Shown: in pieces, positions 16,504 through 25,635 of the stretch
How positions within the stretch are numbered: the first letter of the stretch is position 1
Layout of the letters: each line of letters begins with the position of its first letter
Assembly (NCBI GenBank): GCA_024401095.1
Contig: JAKSLR010000014.1
Location: forward strand, 1-64,000
Length of the DNA stretch: 64,000 nt
Reading direction: 5' to 3'
Source of the DNA: Bacteroidaceae bacterium
Lineage (GTDB): Bacteria > Bacteroidota > Bacteroidia > Bacteroidales > Bacteroidaceae
The notes under the pieces: model-generated
The model's input: only the letters and a program-made list of their open reading frames with translations
What the model was told of the DNA's origin: nothing
Databases searched by the model: none
Made by a program: the position numbers and the translations under genes

Positions 16504-17484
16504 ATGGCAATAAAATGTATCGGTCTTATTACTGCAGGAAGTGACGCCCCTGGCATGAACTGTGTTGTTCGTGCAGTAACACGAGCTGCTATTTATAATG
16601 GTTTAAAGGTAAAGGCAGTTTATCGTGGCTTTAAAGGATTGTACACTGGAGAGATTGTAGATTTTCGCACACAGAATGTCAGCAACATTATCCATCAAGG
16701 TGGTACCATCCTAAGAACTTCACCATGTCCTGAATTCAAGACACCAGAAGGAAGAGAGCAGGCTTACAAGAACATGAGTGAAGCTGGCATTGATGCTCTT
16801 GTCGTTGTAGGTGGTGACGGTACAATGACCGGTATCAGAATCTTCGCTCAAGAGTTTGATATACCTTGTATCGGTATTCCTGCAACCATTGACAACGATA
16901 TCTTCGGTACAGATACAACAGTAGGATACGACACAGCCTTGAACACCATCATTGATGCTGTGGACAAGATCCGTGACACTGCAACTTCTCACCAGCGCTT
17001 GTTCTTCGTAGAAGTTCGTGGTGGTAGTGCAGCAGGTTTCTTAGCACTGAACGGTGCCATTGCATCTGGTTGTGAAGAAGCAATCATTCCACAACTTGCA
17101 TCTGAAACAGACCAAGTTGGCCAGTACGTTCAGAATGGCTTCAAGAAGTCTAAGAACAGTAGTATCGTATTGGTTGCTGAAACAGAAGAAACTGGTGGTG
17201 CCTTGAAGTATGCAGAGCAAGTTAAGCGCGAATACCCTGGCATTGACGTACGTGTATCTATCCTCCGTCACCTGTTGAGAGGTGGTTCTCCATCAGCACT
17301 TGACAGAATCATTGCATGTAGAATGGGCGTTGCAAGTATTGATGCTTTAATGGAAGGCCAGCGTAATGTAATGATAGGTTTGGTCAACGATGAAATTGTA
17401 TATGTTCCATTCTCAAAGGTTATCAAGAATGTCAAGCCTATTGATGAAGACTTGATGAACCTTCTTCACAATCTGTCAATCTAA
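16504..17484 (+). CDS. 6-phosphofructokinase family protein with altered active-site loops
   Basis: The 326-residue protein has PfkA length and fold markers: GGDGT at 103-107 (ATP-type Gly after the Asp), TIDND at 128-132 with catalytic D130, and [10 protein letters not shown] at 259-268. However several residues normally fixed in PfkA differ: the ATP loop GGDAPG reads GSDAPG (S13), PGTIDND reads PATIDND (A127), the substrate MGR motif reads RGGS (172-175, one residue longer), and LGHxQRGG reads LRHLLRGG (R255, L258). It may be a weak, regulated or repurposed paralog. No symbol is given because function is in doubt. It has its own promoter and terminator. Confidence 0.85.
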   Translation: MAIKCIGLITAGSDAPGMNCVVRAVTRAAIYNGLKVKAVYRGFKGLYTGEIVDFRTQNVSNIIHQGGTILRTSPCPEFKTPEGREQAYKNMSEAGIDALVVVGGDGTMTGIRIFAQEFDIPCIGIPATIDNDIFGTDTTVGYDTALNTIIDAVDKIRDTATSHQRLFFVEVRGGSAAGFLALNGAIASGCEEAIIPQLASETDQVGQYVQNGFKKSKNSSIVLVAETEETGGALKYAEQVKREYPGIDVRVSILRHLLRGGSPSALDRIIACRMGVASIDALMEGQRNVMIGLVNDEIVYVPFSKVIKNVKPIDEDLMNLLHNLSI

Positions 17485-17502
17485 CAAACTAAATATCAAA
17501 AC

Positions 17503-17545
17503 GAAAAAGAAAGGGGTGCTTTTTTCAAGCGCCCCTTTCTTTTTA
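17503..17545. terminator. Bidirectional terminator between pfkA-like gene and meaB
   Basis: A long stem (about 17504-17519 with 17529-17544) around a T-rich loop has A-runs on one side and T-runs on the other. It serves both convergent genes. Confidence 0.88.
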
Positions 17546-18652
17546 TTTTGTTCCAAGAACTTCACTATAATAAATATCAAGCAGCTCTTTAGCAGCCACA
17601 AACGATGTCTGTTGTCCTTCCAGAATCTGTTTCTCCTTAATTTCCAGCAATTTACTTATCGTATCATTCTGGTAGAAACTGTTTCTTAAATGCTCATTAA
17701 TACTTTCATACATCCAGTATTTGTTCTGCTCATTTCTTCGGTACTGGAAATAGCCATTAGCCTTGACAAAATCCATGTACTGATAAATCATGTCCCAGAT
17801 TTCCTTTATGCCTAATCCATAAAAACCAGAATACGTCAATACCTTTGGAGTCCATCCACTGTCAGGAACAGGGAAAAGATGGAGAGCATTCCGGAAATGA
17901 CCTGCTGCCAAATTGGAACGTTCTACGTTGTCTCCATCGCACTTGTTGATGACAATACCATCAGCCATCTCCATAATGCCACGTTTAATTCCTTGAAGTT
18001 CATCGCCAGTGCCAGCCACCTGCAAGAGGAGGAAGAAATCCACCATGGAATGAACTGCGGTCTCACTCTGGCCTACGCCTACAGTTTCAACAAAGATCTT
18101 GTCATATCCTGCAGCTTCGCACAAAACAATTGTTTCACGAGTCTTTCTTGCGACACCACCTAAAGAACCTGCAGACGGACTAGGGCGTATGAATGATTTT
18201 GGATGAAGGGTAAGCTTTTCCATTCGTGTCTTATCGCCCAGAATACTACCCTTGGTCTTTTCACTACTAGGATCTATGGCAAGAACAGCCAGTTTTCCAC
18301 CCTTTTCTTCAAGTACATGCATACCAAAGACATCGATAGATGTACTTTTACCAGCTCCAGGTACACCACTGATTCCTACACGCACAGAATTTCCCGAATA
18401 TGGCAAGCATTTTTCTATCACCTCCTGAGCTAAGGCATGATGCTGAGGTAAAACACTTTCAACCAGAGTAACTGCACGACTAAGAATCGTCACATCACCC
18501 TTTAGGATTCCTTCAACGTAATCATTTGCCGTCAGTTCACGGCGTCGGAACTGGGTTCTGGCTCTTAAATAGGGATTAACAATAGATGGTTGCTCTATAC
18601 CTGCATTTACAACCAACCCCTTATATGCTTCATCGTTTTCTGGATGTTCCAT
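17543..18652 (-). CDS. meaB: MeaB/ArgK-family GTPase, methylmalonyl-CoA mutase chaperone
   Basis: The 369-residue G3E GTPase has Walker A GVPGAGKST (96-104), IDPSS (switch), ETVGVGQSE and the base-specificity NKCD motif. It loads and protects adenosylcobalamin-dependent methylmalonyl-CoA mutase, which points to the succinate-propionate route typical of Bacteroidales, although the mutase is not in this window. It begins 2 bp after the DUF1573 gene, so it is probably cotranscribed. Confidence 0.92.
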   Translation of the reverse strand: MEHPENDEAYKGLVVNAGIEQPSIVNPYLRARTQFRRRELTANDYVEGILKGDVTILSRAVTLVESVLPQHHALAQEVIEKCLPYSGNSVRVGISGVPGAGKSTSIDVFGMHVLEEKGGKLAVLAIDPSSEKTKGSILGDKTRMEKLTLHPKSFIRPSPSAGSLGGVARKTRETIVLCEAAGYDKIFVETVGVGQSETAVHSMVDFFLLLQVAGTGDELQGIKRGIMEMADGIVINKCDGDNVERSNLAAGHFRNALHLFPVPDSGWTPKVLTYSGFYGLGIKEIWDMIYQYMDFVKANGYFQYRRNEQNKYWMYESINEHLRNSFYQNDTISKLLEIKEKQILEGQQTSFVAAKELLDIYYSEVLGTK

Positions 18653-18654
18653 AA

Positions 18655-19719
18655 TTAATCTGTAGTAATATGAATTATCTGTTCTGCATGCTCTGGATCA
18701 TTCGTAATCATTAGGATGGCAGGTCTACGGTTCTTCTTGACCATGGAAGAATCATAGGTAACCTTCATATTTATAGACTCACCTGGAGCAACAGACTTCT
18801 TTGGAATAGTAACACCGACAGCATTACTTAATACCTGTAGACGACTAATCTGCAAAGCAGACTTTCCTGTATTGGTAACTGTCACAACACCCTTTCCTTT
18901 TTTCTTGCCTTTCAAGTAGATTTTCAAATCAGACACAGAAAGCTGCATCTTCGGAGCATTAGCCAGAGAGGCAGACGACAAGTCTGAGAAATCTGGCAGC
19001 AAAATGGCAGAAACAGGAATTTCATTGTCACTGCCCACCTTATCTCCGAAACTACGAGTAAAGTAAACCGATGTCTGAGTCAAGCCCATGTCACGTAACT
19101 TGTCTGTAAGCAACTTTATTCTAATCCTACCGGTTCTACCGGCAGGAATGCGCTCTGGATAGCAAGAAACCTCCAAGTATTCTGGAACATGCATAAGAAT
19201 AGGTTCGAAAGAAGCGCGAGATGTATTTAAAACCAGCAATTCCTCCACAGGATCAGTTCCCTTTGACACCTGATCAAACTCAATGGCATCCTTATTGATA
19301 CGGACATCTCCCATGACAATGTCATAGCCTTCCGTATTTGTAACATCCTCTGCATTTGCAACTACACGTCCTGTGAACTGAAGATAAACAGGATCAGAAG
19401 AAGCGTTGCTTTTTATTTCCACCTCTTTGTAAAAGGTTCCCAATGCCTTGGCATCAAACACAGCCTTGATTGATGCCGTCTCTCCCGGCTCTAATCCCTT
19501 TTCTGGCCATTCAACAGTAGTACATGCACATGATGCATCTACACTGTTCATTACTAAAAGAGAATTTCCTGTATTTGTAACCTTGAACTCCGCAGTAGTC
19601 GGGTTTGCCCAAAGTATCGTTCCCACGTCCATTGACTCCCTGTCGAACCTCATCTGAGGCTGAGCGAATACATCTAAAGAAACGAATATCAAGCAAATAA
19701 GTATATATAGATTCTTCAT
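18655..19719 (-). CDS. Secreted DUF1573 protein
   Basis: The 354-residue product has a signal peptide (about 1-20, MKNLYILICLIFVSLDVFAQ). An N-terminal DUF1573/ASPM-SPD-2-type Ig-like domain spans about 22-120, with FKVTNTGNSLLV and CACTTVEWP. A second similar domain lies near the C terminus (VTVTNTGKSALQISRLQV). Such domains are beta sandwiches of unknown role. The frame extends to 19761, but the promoter at 19758-19766 covers that start, so the ATG at 19719 is used. Confidence 0.85.
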   Translation of the reverse strand: MKNLYILICLIFVSLDVFAQPQMRFDRESMDVGTILWANPTTAEFKVTNTGNSLLVMNSVDASCACTTVEWPEKGLEPGETASIKAVFDAKALGTFYKEVEIKSNASSDPVYLQFTGRVVANAEDVTNTEGYDIVMGDVRINKDAIEFDQVSKGTDPVEELLVLNTSRASFEPILMHVPEYLEVSCYPERIPAGRTGRIRIKLLTDKLRDMGLTQTSVYFTRSFGDKVGSDNEIPVSAILLPDFSDLSSASLANAPKMQLSVSDLKIYLKGKKKGKGVVTVTNTGKSALQISRLQVLSNAVGVTIPKKSVAPGESINMKVTYDSSMVKKNRRPAILMITNDPEHAEQIIHITTD

Positions 19720-19757
19720 GAACTTTTTTATTTCTGCACAAAATAATTTCTTACCAT

Positions 19758-19766
19758 GCAAAGATA
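19758..19766 (-). promoter_or_regulatory. Promoter -7 box for DUF1573-meaB
   Basis: TATCTTTGC on the reverse strand, 38 bases before the ATG at 19719. Confidence 0.75.
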
Positions 19767-19831
19767 ACTTTTTTTCCTAAATAGACATAGAACAAAACGT
19801 TAATAAATACTCCACGGAATTATTTACCCCA

Positions 19832-22800
19832 TCATTGTACCTTCATAACGACTGCAGTTCCATGCGCAGAGAATTCTGGAGCATAAGTACACTGAGCAGT
19901 AGGAATACCAGAATTATAGGTACCTTCAAGCCCGACGAAAAAGTCCTCAGTAATCTCATAGCTGCCTTTTGGCAAACGATCCATACAAAAACGACTTTCT
20001 GTATCTTTAACCATATAATAATAGCCTAAACCATTTCCCCACCGATAACCGGAAAGAGAGGCTGCAGGACTAAGACAAGCTGCACGTGGAAGATTAACCT
20101 CAACAAAGTCCATGTCTCTATCTGTCTTTAAGCGAATGAGTACACGAACTTTGTCGCCCACTTTCAATGTATTCAGTGCAACTGTTTCGTACTGCGATTT
20201 ATTATTCTTCACGACCTCACGCTGATACTCTACTTGCAATTTCAAGCCAGTATGCGGTTCTTCTTCGACCACGTCCTCTTGCTTAACCAACGATTTCACT
20301 GCAATGCTGGCCCATGCTACAGGAGAATCAGTAGCATCTTTCTTGAGATTCCAAGTCTTTGGCAATGAAGAGAAATCATCATAATTATAGGTCTGATGTA
20401 CAGTCTTATCCGTAGCCATGCTCAATGTCTCCTGTCCCGGATTCACGTTCAGAATGGCATACAAAGCATCTAAGGTTGCAGCTGAATTGTCCCATGCCTG
20501 TGTTCTTTTCTGATTCAGTATCCAGCGAATGTAATCGCTAAGTAACAACGACTTACGCAAAGGATCAGATTCTGTAGAAACTTGCAAGGAGGCTGGAGCA
20601 ACCTTGGCCAATCCTTCCACTACCATCGTTTGAGTTGGAATGCGATAATTTCTCCAGGAATACATAGCTTTAGGCGTATCATAATAACGTCCCAACTCCT
20701 CGGTATAAACAGAATAGCCCACTACTGAACGAATGAATTTCAACGCATCTTCTTCCTTCTTGTTCGCCTGAAGGACAATAGCTGCCATGGCTTTCTGATA
20801 AATGCTCAATGAAGAGATTTCTTTTGGCAAGGCATTCATAAAATACCTGCATACCTCTGCTACCTCCTTAGACCGTTCTTGTCCCCTCAAAGCATGCAAA
20901 TACAGGTAATGCAGCACATCGGTATTCAAGCCAGAATAATCCTTCTGCTTCTTTACAGATTTGTAATAAGACAACATATCTGTATCTAAATACTGCATGG
21001 AACGAGACACAATGCCATCGAAACGTTCTCTCTCAGGAACATGAATTCCAAGAGAAGCCAGACGTACAAAAGACTCCGTGAGCAATCGGGTAATGTAAGT
21101 AGAGGAACCCATGCCACAGAACCAAGCAAAGCCTCCATCTTCCTGTTGCAATTTACTCAATTGCTCTAAATATGATTTACATGTCAGAGAATCTGTAACC
21201 AACATGCCATTGTTTTCAAGTAAAGGCTGCTGGCTGACAATAGCCATAGAAAGGCACTTCGCATAGAACGACAAGGCCAGATCCACAGCATTCATATTTG
21301 ACTTCTGCTCTTTCGAGTTTGACAGATCTTTTACGACTTCCCAGATAGGGTTATTCACCACACTGACGGACAAGGAAGAAGTCTTATTCCATAACTTGCC
21401 ATTACCCATCATATTCTCCAAAGAAACCACTTGCTCTGGATGATTCAAGTAATAGGCACGAGTCTCTTCCAGCCAAATTTCATCGGAGAGCACAGGTAAT
21501 TCATGCTGTTCACCATCGGAATAATCTGAAGCGCTGGCATATACCTGGCAGATTGTTCCTCCTTCATAATCGGGAGCAGTAAATGGAACCAGAAACGTTT
21601 CGCTCTCCTTTACCTTGAACGGCATTTCCTTACGAACCAAGTCTTTTGTCAAGGTACTATCTTTGAGTACAAAAGTAAGCTTTCCAACCTGAGTAGAACC
21701 CGAAAAATTACGGATAGTAACAGGAAGGTTTACTTTATCACCCTTACGGATGAAACGCGGCATATTAGGGTGAACCTCAAAAGGTTGAATGATCTTCAAG
21801 TGTCTGTCTATGTCTGAGGAATAATCCATATCCTTAGTGTGTGCAAAGCCCATCAAGTGCCACTCGGTAATGCTTTGAGGCAACGTAAAATCCAGGGAGA
21901 CAACACCGCTTTCATCGGTACGCAACATCGGATAGAAGAAGGCTGTTTCCTGGAATTCTGTACGAAGGTTGACTGGTTCTGCTGATTCTTCAATTCTTCC
22001 TGTAGAAATCTGATACACTTCACCCTCAGCAGCATCATTCATCACCATAGGAGCAGCATTCTTTGAGACTCTGGCAGACAACATTTTCACTTCTTGGCGC
22101 ATGATGTTTGCCGTGAACAACGAGTTGTCAAATCTATCAAACAGACGTTCCAGATATTTGTAATGAGCCAATGCAGGAAATTCCATGTAACGAAATACTC
22201 TAGTATTACCGAATGATATGGCAGGAACATGGAAATTTCCGAACTGTCTCTGTATATAATTCCAATGATGACTGTAGATTCTATCCAGCGATGCATCATA
22301 CAGCACAGCCATGAGGTTAGCATCTGCAGGGAAACCTGAAGGAAGAGTAAGCTTCAACTTCCATTCCTCTTTCATTCCAGGCTGGGAAAAATCACGCACT
22401 GAAATCCATTCAGCTTTCAACTTTTTGTCAGGCTTAGGTACACTAAAGAACTTGTTCGCCGTATACACTTTTCCCTCTTGAGCCAGCAACAAAGAAACAG
22501 AAACTCCATCTTTGTAATTTTCCTTATATGGTATGTGCAACAAGGCCAGAGAATCACTCAACACGTAAGAGCCTCTCTCTACTCTACCCTTGGCATCATA
22601 GATATAATACTGTATGTAAGCATCTGACAGAGAGGATCCCAGTTGCAAGACTGCCTCATGATTACGGTCTATTTTGTCAGATTCTGCAAAGGTCCAAAGG
22701 TTGCTCCCTGGCAATGGAGTGCGATCTTCCATAGAAACCAAGGCAAACTCTTTGTCAAGTTTTAATGAATCGTATGCCACTTCCAACACATATCTGCCAG

Positions 22801-25228
22801 AGGCGAATGTCGCCAAAAAACTTGGAGTGTAAGGTGAACCAGAGGTTATAGTTCCTTCCCACACCTGTTTTTTCTCTCCCACAGTAAGTAATCTGGCACA
22901 GACTTCTAGCTTCTGATCCTCCCGTTCCAAATTGGTAAGGTGAATTGTCCAAGGCTGAATATTCTTCTTATTCATTTGGTTTTCAGCATCTATCCAGAAC
23001 AGATAAGGATTGTCAGCAATGGACAAATTAGTCACAGCCACATGCGTTTCCCCATCTTTCGACGTCACTGTCATCTCTACAGCAAAATCATAAAACAAAG
23101 AGTTTTTTTCAAGATTGGCAAAATGCTCAGGAAGGTTCAAAGTTACGGCATAATCTATTTCCCCCTTATCATCTGTATAAAGGGTATCTTGAGAGATGAC
23201 ATGCGAGTTACGATTTCTCCATAGCCACTTCTCAAAACAGGTAGTTTTTAAGACAACCTTAGCTCTCTGTACAGGTGCATCAGTAAAAGTCAGGGCCTTT
23301 CCTTTCAAGGTAACAACATCTCCCTTTTTATAGGACACCGTCACAGGCTCCCATCTCACATCATAGGTAGGACGTTTATACTCTTCAACCTTGAAACTGA
23401 TAGACTTTCCTTCATTTGTCCACAGTTGATATGTTCCTGGTTCACAATCACTTGGTAAGGTAAATTTACCACAAGCCACACCGTAATCATCGGTTTTAAG
23501 AGAATCTTTCTTCAAATCCTTCCTGCGACGCATCTCCCTCAAGGAAATTATTACTTCATGCTGAGGTACTACTTTTGAGAAATCTCTGTCGCTCTCACTA
23601 ACCAAAAGTGAATATTCCACTACTTGACCCGGACGATAGATAGAACGATCTGTAAAAAACTGCACAGACTGTTGCTTTACATTATTAATATCAGAGAAAA
23701 ATGACTCATTTAGTCTGATTATGCTACTTTTATCACCGTCTTTCTCTACAGCCCAATACTGCTGGAACCTTTTTTCTGGTATCTCATTCAAGAAAATACC
23801 TTGTTCATCGGTCTTGAAAGTAGCAATTTTCACATAAGAGTCCCTATTGTTCTTCAATTCATACCGGTGTACTTGAGCAAAGGCAACCGGCTTACCTGTC
23901 CAAGAGTCTAAAATCAGAATTTCATTTTTCTTATTGGCAACAGGTATATTTGTAACCATCCATTTAGATACCACTACAGGTAAATAGGCCTTCTTTGCTT
24001 TGGCTGCAGGATATTCCGAACAAGCCAACGGAGCTATCTCCACTAGATACACACCCGGAACTGTTGGAGCAACTACAGAGAAAGAGGAGTCTTGACGATC
24101 AAAAGCCTTATCGGATATTTTACATGTCAGTTTGTTGACAACTGAAGCTGATTCTTTAATGAGCTTTGCCAAATAAACATCTTCCTGAAAGGACTGCTCA
24201 TAAAATTTACGCTCCAGATAATGCGCATCGTCTACTTTTCGCCAACTCACCTGCACGGAAGATACATTGAATACAGAGTAGCTTACAGAGAATGATTTGC
24301 CCGGATAAGCCGTGGCAGATGCATGAAAGCTAGCATTTGGGCACACCAACCCCTCCAAAGAAGATTTCAACTCATCAATTCTTTCATACTTCGGATACTT
24401 AGCGATGGCATTCTTCAATCTAGCCATGGCTTCCAGCAAAGGTTCTTCAGAAGCCAGTCGATTCTCCACCTCCGCGCACAAAGGGAGGTCATTATATTCT
24501 TCTACCAAAGCATTTAAGAACTGCTTCCTAAAGGTAGGCAAAGAAAATACGAAACGCTGCTCATCCCATTCCAAAGCTACAGACAATGCTGCTTGTCTGT
24601 TTTTCTGAGCTTTATAAAGAGCCATATCACGCACCAGCACGTCTTTTATCCAAGAATAATCACGATATTTCCAAGCATTTGACTCCAATGTGGTACGAAA
24701 TAACGATAGCAAATCATGATTATACACCCTGCTCGCATTACCCGGAAGAACAAGAGGTTTGTAATTCAATGCAGAAGTAGAAGACAACTGCTGCAACAAA
24801 GTCTCGTCTTTTTCCTCCAGAGCAAAAGCTTTCTTCAGATAAAGCTCCGCATCTGTATCTGTTACCAAGCCATACAGGAAATAAATGACCGAGCGATCTA
24901 CCTTATTTTGGCTTGTTTCTGCCATTTCCAGCAGTTCTTTTTTATCTGCAACAAGACTATCGGGGCTGACATTCTTTCTCCAAGCCATGCGAGTAAGGTA
25001 TGCCCGAAGCATTTCTGGCACATGCTTTTGCTTTTTGGCCAGTTCATACAACTTGCCAGATTGGAGAATAACTTCCTGCGGATTATCTTCTTGCACCGCA
25101 CGCTCCACCTTTTTCCACAAGAAATCCAGCGATTGGCCAGACACTGTGACATCGACCAATAATGACATCATCAATAAAAACAGTTTCAATAAGTAGTTAA
25201 AGTTTCCGTTATGTTTCATACCTTTCAT
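19832..25228 (-). CDS. Alpha-2-macroglobulin-family protein without thioester Cys
   Basis: The product is very large (1798 residues) and exported, with a signal peptide in about 1-33 and no lipobox Cys. The middle holds macroglobulin domains (VQFFTDRSIYRPGQVVEYS is the MG2 signature), then an A2M domain with TEWHLMGFAHTKD, and a C-terminal helical thioester-like domain (LQQEDGGFAWFCGM). Where bait-and-trap members carry Cys-x-Glu-Gln, this protein appears to read SKEQ (S1305-Q1308), so it likely cannot bond covalently to its target. Such proteins are thought to trap proteases at the surface. An in-frame ATG at 25219 is an alternative start. Confidence 0.88.
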   Translation of the reverse strand: MKGMKHNGNFNYLLKLFLLMMSLLVDVTVSGQSLDFLWKKVERAVQEDNPQEVILQSGKLYELAKKQKHVPEMLRAYLTRMAWRKNVSPDSLVADKKELLEMAETSQNKVDRSVIYFLYGLVTDTDAELYLKKAFALEEKDETLLQQLSSTSALNYKPLVLPGNASRVYNHDLLSLFRTTLESNAWKYRDYSWIKDVLVRDMALYKAQKNRQAALSVALEWDEQRFVFSLPTFRKQFLNALVEEYNDLPLCAEVENRLASEEPLLEAMARLKNAIAKYPKYERIDELKSSLEGLVCPNASFHASATAYPGKSFSVSYSVFNVSSVQVSWRKVDDAHYLERKFYEQSFQEDVYLAKLIKESASVVNKLTCKISDKAFDRQDSSFSVVAPTVPGVYLVEIAPLACSEYPAAKAKKAYLPVVVSKWMVTNIPVANKKNEILILDSWTGKPVAFAQVHRYELKNNRDSYVKIATFKTDEQGIFLNEIPEKRFQQYWAVEKDGDKSSIIRLNESFFSDINNVKQQSVQFFTDRSIYRPGQVVEYSLLVSESDRDFSKVVPQHEVIISLREMRRRKDLKKDSLKTDDYGVACGKFTLPSDCEPGTYQLWTNEGKSISFKVEEYKRPTYDVRWEPVTVSYKKGDVVTLKGKALTFTDAPVQRAKVVLKTTCFEKWLWRNRNSHVISQDTLYTDDKGEIDYAVTLNLPEHFANLEKNSLFYDFAVEMTVTSKDGETHVAVTNLSIADNPYLFWIDAENQMNKKNIQPWTIHLTNLEREDQKLEVCARLLTVGEKKQVWEGTITSGSPYTPSFLATFASGRYVLEVAYDSLKLDKEFALVSMEDRTPLPGSNLWTFAESDKIDRNHEAVLQLGSSLSDAYIQYYIYDAKGRVERGSYVLSDSLALLHIPYKENYKDGVSVSLLLAQEGKVYTANKFFSVPKPDKKLKAEWISVRDFSQPGMKEEWKLKLTLPSGFPADANLMAVLYDASLDRIYSHHWNYIQRQFGNFHVPAISFGNTRVFRYMEFPALAHYKYLERLFDRFDNSLFTANIMRQEVKMLSARVSKNAAPMVMNDAAEGEVYQISTGRIEESAEPVNLRTEFQETAFFYPMLRTDESGVVSLDFTLPQSITEWHLMGFAHTKDMDYSSDIDRHLKIIQPFEVHPNMPRFIRKGDKVNLPVTIRNFSGSTQVGKLTFVLKDSTLTKDLVRKEMPFKVKESETFLVPFTAPDYEGGTICQVYASASDYSDGEQHELPVLSDEIWLEETRAYYLNHPEQVVSLENMMGNGKLWNKTSSLSVSVVNNPIWEVVKDLSNSKEQKSNMNAVDLALSFYAKCLSMAIVSQQPLLENNGMLVTDSLTCKSYLEQLSKLQQEDGGFAWFCGMGSSTYITRLLTESFVRLASLGIHVPERERFDGIVSRSMQYLDTDMLSYYKSVKKQKDYSGLNTDVLHYLYLHALRGQERSKEVAEVCRYFMNALPKEISSLSIYQKAMAAIVLQANKKEEDALKFIRSVVGYSVYTEELGRYYDTPKAMYSWRNYRIPTQTMVVEGLAKVAPASLQVSTESDPLRKSLLLSDYIRWILNQKRTQAWDNSAATLDALYAILNVNPGQETLSMATDKTVHQTYNYDDFSSLPKTWNLKKDATDSPVAWASIAVKSLVKQEDVVEEEPHTGLKLQVEYQREVVKNNKSQYETVALNTLKVGDKVRVLIRLKTDRDMDFVEVNLPRAACLSPAASLSGYRWGNGLGYYYMVKDTESRFCMDRLPKGSYEITEDFFVGLEGTYNSGIPTAQCTYAPEFSAHGTAVVMKVQ

Positions 25229-25240
25229 GTATTTACGTAT

Positions 25241-25249
25241 GCAAAGATA
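25241..25249 (-). promoter_or_regulatory. Promoter -7 box for the A2M-like gene
   Basis: TATCTTTGC on the reverse strand, 12 bases before the ATG at 25228 and 21 before that at 25219. The short distance slightly favours the second. Confidence 0.72.
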
Positions 25250-25363
25250 GAAGAAAAGTGTTTGAATGAAGATGAAAAGCGTTCACTTTTAGTTCACAAT
25301 TAACGTCCATTGACTATCAATAACTTTAAATAATAGTTTACAAAAGATTCACACGATACAAAT

Positions 25364-25396
25364 AAAAAAACATCCCCCACTTCACAGCGAAGGATG
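25364..25396 (-). terminator. Intrinsic terminator of the candidate small RNA
   Basis: CATCC-TTC pairs with GAA-(five-base bulge)-GGATG on the reverse strand around GCTGT, followed directly by seven T residues. Confidence 0.7.
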
Positions 25397-25476
25397 CCCA
25401 CCAATAAAAGGAAACTAACTCTCTCTTGAAACTTATTCTAAGTTTTTGATATACATGTCATACTGACACCATATCA
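25364..25476 (-). ncRNA. Candidate free-standing small RNA, about 113 nt
   Basis: A strong promoter (CTTG at -33, 20-bp spacer, TATCTTTG at 25482-25489) points into a gap without an open frame. The predicted RNA begins with a hairpin at 25476-25447 (TGATAT and TGTCA arms with a small internal loop), has a second at 25445-25429 (AAACTTA with TAAGTTT, GAA loop), and ends in a stem CATCC/GGATG with inner TTC/GAA (25396-25371) followed by seven T residues (25370-25364). So promoter, structured body and intrinsic terminator are all present. I cannot assign it to a known RNA family. Confidence 0.65.
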
Positions 25477-25481
25477 TGTGA

Positions 25482-25512
25482 CAAAGATATAATGTTTTCT
25501 TTTCCGATACAA
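25482..25512 (-). promoter_or_regulatory. Promoter of the candidate small RNA
   Basis: Reverse strand: TTG at 25512-25510, 20-base spacer, TATCTTTG at 25489-25482. Spacing and both boxes fit the Bacteroidota housekeeping consensus. Confidence 0.7.
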
Positions 25513-25564
25513 GAAAAAAGAACAAAAATAAACGTTCTTTAACATTATAATGACGTTCTCAAAT

Positions 25565-25615
25565 AAAAAACTTATTCCCCAGTTAGAGGAAAAAATCTCA
25601 CTAACCGGGGAATAA
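25565..25615 (-). terminator. Intrinsic terminator of pepD
   Basis: A 9-bp arm (25572-25580 with 25607-25615), one A/C mismatch and a further 5-bp arm (25582-25586 with 25601-25605) form a long stem. A T-rich tract follows on the reverse strand. Confidence 0.8.
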
Positions 25616-25635
25616 ATAGTTCTAAGTATTAGGTC

